Assembly: GCF_010500895.1 (NCBI RefSeq)
Contig: NZ_JAAAWO010000007.1
Location: 1 to 64,000 of the forward strand
Reading direction: 5' to 3'
Source: Alteromonas genovensis
Lineage (GTDB): Bacteria > Pseudomonadota > Gammaproteobacteria > Enterobacterales > Alteromonadaceae
Length of the DNA stretch: 64,000 bases
Shown here: one piece after another, positions 60,930 to 64,000 of the stretch
Position numbering within the stretch: position 1 is the stretch's first letter
Layout of the letters: each line of letters starts with the position of its first letter
Notes under the pieces: model-generated
Databases searched by the model: none
What the model was told of the DNA's origin: nothing
Seen by the model: only the letters and a program-made list of their open reading frames with translations
Program-made: the position numbers and the translations under genes

Positions 60930-61328
60930 CTAGCCTTTTACTACTTCGTTATTTTCACTTTTAAACGTCATAGAGACTGAATTCACGCAGTATCGCTGGC
61001 CTGTTGGTTCTGGGCCATCTGGGAATACGTGGCCCAGGTGTGAATCACACTGCTTACATAGTATTTCTACTCGACGCATGCCGTGCGATATATCTTCGCG
61101 ATAATCAACATTACCATCGTCTAGTTGTTTATAAAATGAAGGCCAACCGCACCCTGCATCAAATTTTGTGTCTGAGGGGAACAATGGCGCATCGCAGCAT
61201 TTACATACATACACACCACCACGGGTTTCATCAAGCAATGCGCCAGTGAATGGTCTCTCTGTCTCGGCCTGACGGCAAATTCGATATTCTTGCTCGCTCA
61301 GCTTTTCTTTCCATTTATCGTCTGACAT
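60930..61328 (-). CDS. msrB: Peptide-methionine (R)-S-oxide reductase
   Basis: The 132-residue enzyme has the MsrB zinc site CKCC (Cys42, Cys45) and CKQC (Cys91, Cys94). It also shows FDAGCGWPSFYKQL, SHLGHVFPDGPEPTGQRYCV and NSVSMTF, where Cys114 in RYCVNS is catalytic. It reduces methionine-R-sulfoxide in proteins with thioredoxin, repairing oxidative damage in the cytosol. Cys60 in DAGCGW is the usual resolving position. It is monocistronic, between terminators at 60830-60856 and 61443-61478. Confidence 0.96.
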   Translation of the reverse strand: MSDDKWKEKLSEQEYRICRQAETERPFTGALLDETRGGVYVCKCCDAPLFPSDTKFDAGCGWPSFYKQLDDGNVDYREDISHGMRRVEILCKQCDSHLGHVFPDGPEPTGQRYCVNSVSMTFKSENNEVVKG

Positions 61329-61442
61329 TACGCCCTCTCTTTGTTCAAATAATCCAATTCACGTTAGCGGGTTACCAGTGCTCACCTTTGTAGCCAGTCT
61401 GTTAAACCTCACACTTAAAAAAAAGTGGGTAAACAGACTAAC

Positions 61443-61478
61443 AAAAAGGGTGTATTTGCTGCCAAATACACCCTTTTT
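61443..61478 (-). terminator. Strong bidirectional terminator
   Basis: AAAAAGGGTGTATTT and AAATACACCCTTTTT form a perfect 15-bp stem with a six-base loop, 42 bases past the gnd stop (minus strand). Confidence 0.95.
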
Positions 61479-61519
61479 ATTGTGGATAACGCTAAACCGC
61501 TATGTGTTTATCCTAACGG

Positions 61520-63073
61520 TTAACGTTTTATAGCAGTCTCTGGTCTTGCAGGATCACTCCACTCGATGTGGTACTTTTTACCCGCTGGCTTATCAACGCG
61601 CTGGTAGGTATGCGCTCCAAAGTAATCACGCTGCCCTTGAAGCAGATTTGCCGGTAATACTGCTGAACGGTACGAGTCGTAATAGCTGAGTGCCGACATC
61701 ATTGCAGGGCAAGGAATTCCTGCTAGTGCAGATTGCGCAATAGACTCACGCCAATCAGCCTGATACTCGGTAATTTGCTCTGCAAAATACGGGTCCATTA
61801 ACAAATTAGCCAGGTCTTCGTTATTTTCATAAGCTTTTGAAATAGACTGTAAGAATACGGCGCGGATAATACATCCAGCTCGCCATATTTTTGCTATTTC
61901 CCCAAAGTCTAATGTCCAGCCATGCTCTTTACCTGCCATTGCCATTAGCTGGAAACCTTGAGCGTATGCACAGATTTTCGAGCAATATAGCGCCTGCTCA
62001 AGTTTGTTGATGATTGACATTTTTTGTTCATCATCGAACACAGAGGCTTCTGGGCCTGCCAGTACTTGGCTTGCCGCCACGCGTTCTTCCTTTAAGCTTG
62101 AAATACTGCGAGCAAATACCGCTGCCGTGATTGTTTGAGCCGGGCTTCCCACCTGCAACGCACTTACCGCGGTCCACAGGCCAGTGCCTTTTTGCCCTGC
62201 TCGGTCTAAGATAACATCCACTAGAGGCTGCTTGGTCTCAGGGTCTAGCTGTTCGAGTACTTCGGCACTGATTTCAATGAGATAGCTATTGAGCTTACCA
62301 TCGTTCCAGCGGCGGAATACCTCTGCTATTTCAGCGGGCGCCATATGAAGCGCATCGCGCATAATTTGGTACGCTTCACAAATAAGCTGCATATCGGCAT
62401 ATTCGATGCCGTTGTGCACCATTTTTACGTAGTGTCCTGCACCCACAGGGCCTATATAAGTCGCGCATGGCTCACCGCCAACCACGGGCTTACCCGGCAC
62501 AAAGCTCTCGATTGGCTTGCCGGTTACAGCATCAACTTTTGCTGCAATAGATTTCAAAACAGGCTCAATACGCGTCCACGCATAAGGATTACCCGATGGC
62601 ATGAGCGAAGGACCAAAACGAGCCCCTACCTCACCGCCAGATACAGCCGTAGAGAAGAATATGAACTTGCCTTTGTACTGCTCTTCGCGAGCAACTGAGT
62701 CGGTCCACAAGCTGTTTCCCGTATCAACAACGATATCATCGGCTTGAATGCCTGCATCAATAAGGTGATTACATACGTGGTCAACGGGGTCGCCGGCCGG
62801 CACTGAGAGGATAATGAGGTGTGGCGCTTTAAGTTTACTGAGTAATTCAGTATAAGAACTGCAACCTTCAACCCGTGGGGGTGTATTGCTTTCTCTTTCA
62901 CTTTCATCTTTGGCAAGAATTGCATCAACTTTATTTTGATCTAAGTCGAAGCATGCCACTCGATAACCATGATCTACTAGGTTCATGGTAAGGTTATTAC
63001 CCATTACCCCTAAACCGATAAAACCGATATCGCACAAAGTGTCTTTGTGCGAACTGCCACCATTATTTTGCAT
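61520..63073 (-). CDS. gnd: 6-phosphogluconate dehydrogenase, decarboxylating
   Basis: The 517-residue protein has the NADP site FIGLGVMGNNLTMNLVDHGY, VDTGNSLWTDSVAREEQY, AVSGGEVGARFGPSLMPSGN, YIGPVGAGHYVKMVHNGIEY (catalytic Lys and signature HNGIEY) and the C-terminal half SYYDSYRSAVLPANLLQGQR followed by DYFGAHTYQRVDKP. It oxidises 6-phosphogluconate to ribulose-5-phosphate and carbon dioxide in the pentose phosphate pathway. A 12-residue polar extension precedes the Rossmann fold, and there is an insert (DESERESNTPPR) near 60. It is monocistronic. Confidence 0.95.
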   Translation of the reverse strand: MQNNGGSSHKDTLCDIGFIGLGVMGNNLTMNLVDHGYRVACFDLDQNKVDAILAKDESERESNTPPRVEGCSSYTELLSKLKAPHLIILSVPAGDPVDHVCNHLIDAGIQADDIVVDTGNSLWTDSVAREEQYKGKFIFFSTAVSGGEVGARFGPSLMPSGNPYAWTRIEPVLKSIAAKVDAVTGKPIESFVPGKPVVGGEPCATYIGPVGAGHYVKMVHNGIEYADMQLICEAYQIMRDALHMAPAEIAEVFRRWNDGKLNSYLIEISAEVLEQLDPETKQPLVDVILDRAGQKGTGLWTAVSALQVGSPAQTITAAVFARSISSLKEERVAASQVLAGPEASVFDDEQKMSIINKLEQALYCSKICAYAQGFQLMAMAGKEHGWTLDFGEIAKIWRAGCIIRAVFLQSISKAYENNEDLANLLMDPYFAEQITEYQADWRESIAQSALAGIPCPAMMSALSYYDSYRSAVLPANLLQGQRDYFGAHTYQRVDKPAGKKYHIEWSDPARPETAIKR

Positions 63074-63196
63074 AGGAAAACCCTCACATTTAGATGGGAG
63101 AGCATGTTACCACTTGATGATATAAAGAACAGTCAAACATCGAAAATTTAGTGCGGTATGCCGTATTTACCACCGCTGGTAAAGGTTAATTCGCTG

Positions 63197-64000
63197 TTAA
63201 CGGAATAATTCAGAGAAACTGAATAAGGTTAACGACCTGCTTGCTTGTAAAAAGACCTGCTGAATACAAATTGAAGGCTGGTCATCAAGTGAGGCATAAC
63301 GCGTATCTAGCTGTAGTGTCCAGCCGCCACGGCGTTTTGACGTAGGTAAATGGAACCGTACGTCATTTTCACTGGCGTTAACGCATAAAAACCAGTGCTC
63401 TGGCTTAACGTTACCGTCACGGTAACCTTTAATCTCAACGCCAAAAGCCTTGTTGTGATGCGCATTCCAGTCTTCGGAGGCTTTGTCAGACCCATCGGGT
63501 TTGAACCAATTAATGGCTTTCACGTTTCTCGACAACGTAAACGAATCATCGTGAAGTTTTAGCTCGCTCAATAGAGTGGATGATTGACGCAAGCGAATAA
63601 CAAACTGACAAAACTGCAGGAAGTCTTGTTTACTCTTGTTCATCTCCCAATTCAGCCAGCTTATGGCATTGTCTTGACAGTACGCGTTATTGTTTCCGTT
63701 TTGCGTTCGGCTTAGTTCATCGCCACCGAGTATATGCGGGGTTCCTTGGGAAAAAATAAGTGTGGCAAACAAGTTGCGTTTTTGGCGCTCACGGACTGCC
63801 AAAATGGCACTGTCCTTGGTCTCCCCTTCAACGCCGTAATTGGCAGAAAGGTTGTTTCCATGACCATCGCGATTGTCTTCTAAATTATCGAGGTTGTGGC
63901 GATCGGCGTAGGTCACCATATCGTGCAGGGTAAACCCATCGTGATAGGTAATATTGTTGACTGACGTAGAGATGTGGCGATGGCCTTTATGGAATATATC
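63197..64000 (-). CDS. glgX: Glycogen debranching enzyme, GlgX type, C-terminal part
   Basis: The frame is open to the window edge and gives the last 267 residues. It begins with NNITYHDGFTLHDMVTYADR, continues HNLDNLEDNRDGHGNNLSAN followed by YGVEGETKDSAI, then FATLIFSQGTPHILGGDELS and RTQNGNNNAYCQDNAISWLN. The HDGFTL, ENRDG, SQGTP-x-x-x-GDE and NNAYCQDN blocks are those of GlgX/isoamylase-type GH13 debranching enzymes, which cleave alpha-1,6 branches of limit dextrins during glycogen use. The catalytic N-terminal barrel lies outside the window, so the exact subtype is not confirmed. Confidence 0.85.
   Translation of the reverse strand, partial: DIFHKGHRHISTSVNNITYHDGFTLHDMVTYADRHNLDNLEDNRDGHGNNLSANYGVEGETKDSAILAVRERQKRNLFATLIFSQGTPHILGGDELSRTQNGNNNAYCQDNAISWLNWEMNKSKQDFLQFCQFVIRLRQSSTLLSELKLHDDSFTLSRNVKAINWFKPDGSDKASEDWNAHHNKAFGVEIKGYRDGNVKPEHWFLCVNASENDVRFHLPTSKRRGGWTLQLDTRYASLDDQPSICIQQVFLQASRSLTLFSFSELFR

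Overview
The window reads as chromosome of a marine gammaproteobacterium, most probably Alteromonas or a close relative. This is inferred from the proteins (recC-recB-recD order, divergent hdfR/maoP, YeaC-DUF349 operon, YfbR, MaoP, DUF2750, DUF1328, TIGR02450), moderate GC, and dense gammaproteobacterial-style operons. No rRNA, tRNA or CRISPR array was seen.

Positions 1-5000 are an accessory patch: the tail of an IS66-type transposase, a small membrane protein, a tyrosine recombinase broken by a one-base deletion, a PIN-domain protein with a GntR-like C-terminus, and a 499-residue AFG1/ZapE-type ATPase that looks eukaryotic (mitochondrial-presequence-like N-terminus, low-complexity insert, no ribosome binding site). 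This ATPase is the most surprising item in the window.

Positions 5100-14050 hold metabolic and envelope genes: a secreted zinc metalloprotease, an aminotransferase, a saccharopine-dehydrogenase-like oxidoreductase, a BCCT transporter, small conserved proteins, and an orphan gene behind a perfect FNR/ANR box. Positions 14129-24291 are the recCBD operon (minus strand), with in-frame minisatellites in recB and recC. Next come an all-alpha dUTPase, a long-chain acyl-CoA ligase, a 1390-residue propeller-GGDEF-EAL sensor, an RNase J-like nuclease and DUF2750.

Positions 33745-38481 carry regulators: hdfR and maoP flanking a small basic protein, a PRC-barrel protein, an ArsR/BigR-type persulfide sensor divergent from a rhodanese with a palindromic operator between them, and a LysR regulator. 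Directly after it lies a 277-bp, highly folded, MITE-like element. Positions 39441-45151 form a five-gene phosphorelay: an NtrC-type regulator, a 78-residue stand-alone DHp domain, a CHASE3 histidine kinase, a single-domain receiver, and a REC-kinase-REC-REC hybrid.

Positions 45518-51086 contain a YqjD/YqjE/YqjK-like membrane stress operon, lipoproteins, a BASS symporter, a YfbR nucleotidase with an altered HD motif, DUF1328 and a small acidic lipoprotein. From 51344 to the end come a zinc ribbon-YeaC-DUF349 operon, a sodium:alanine symporter, an M14 carboxypeptidase, a long-form GAPDH, a DUF2989 lipoprotein, MsrB, 6-phosphogluconate dehydrogenase and the C-terminal part of a GlgX-type debranching enzyme. 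Many gene ends carry clear intrinsic terminators, which support the operon limits proposed here.
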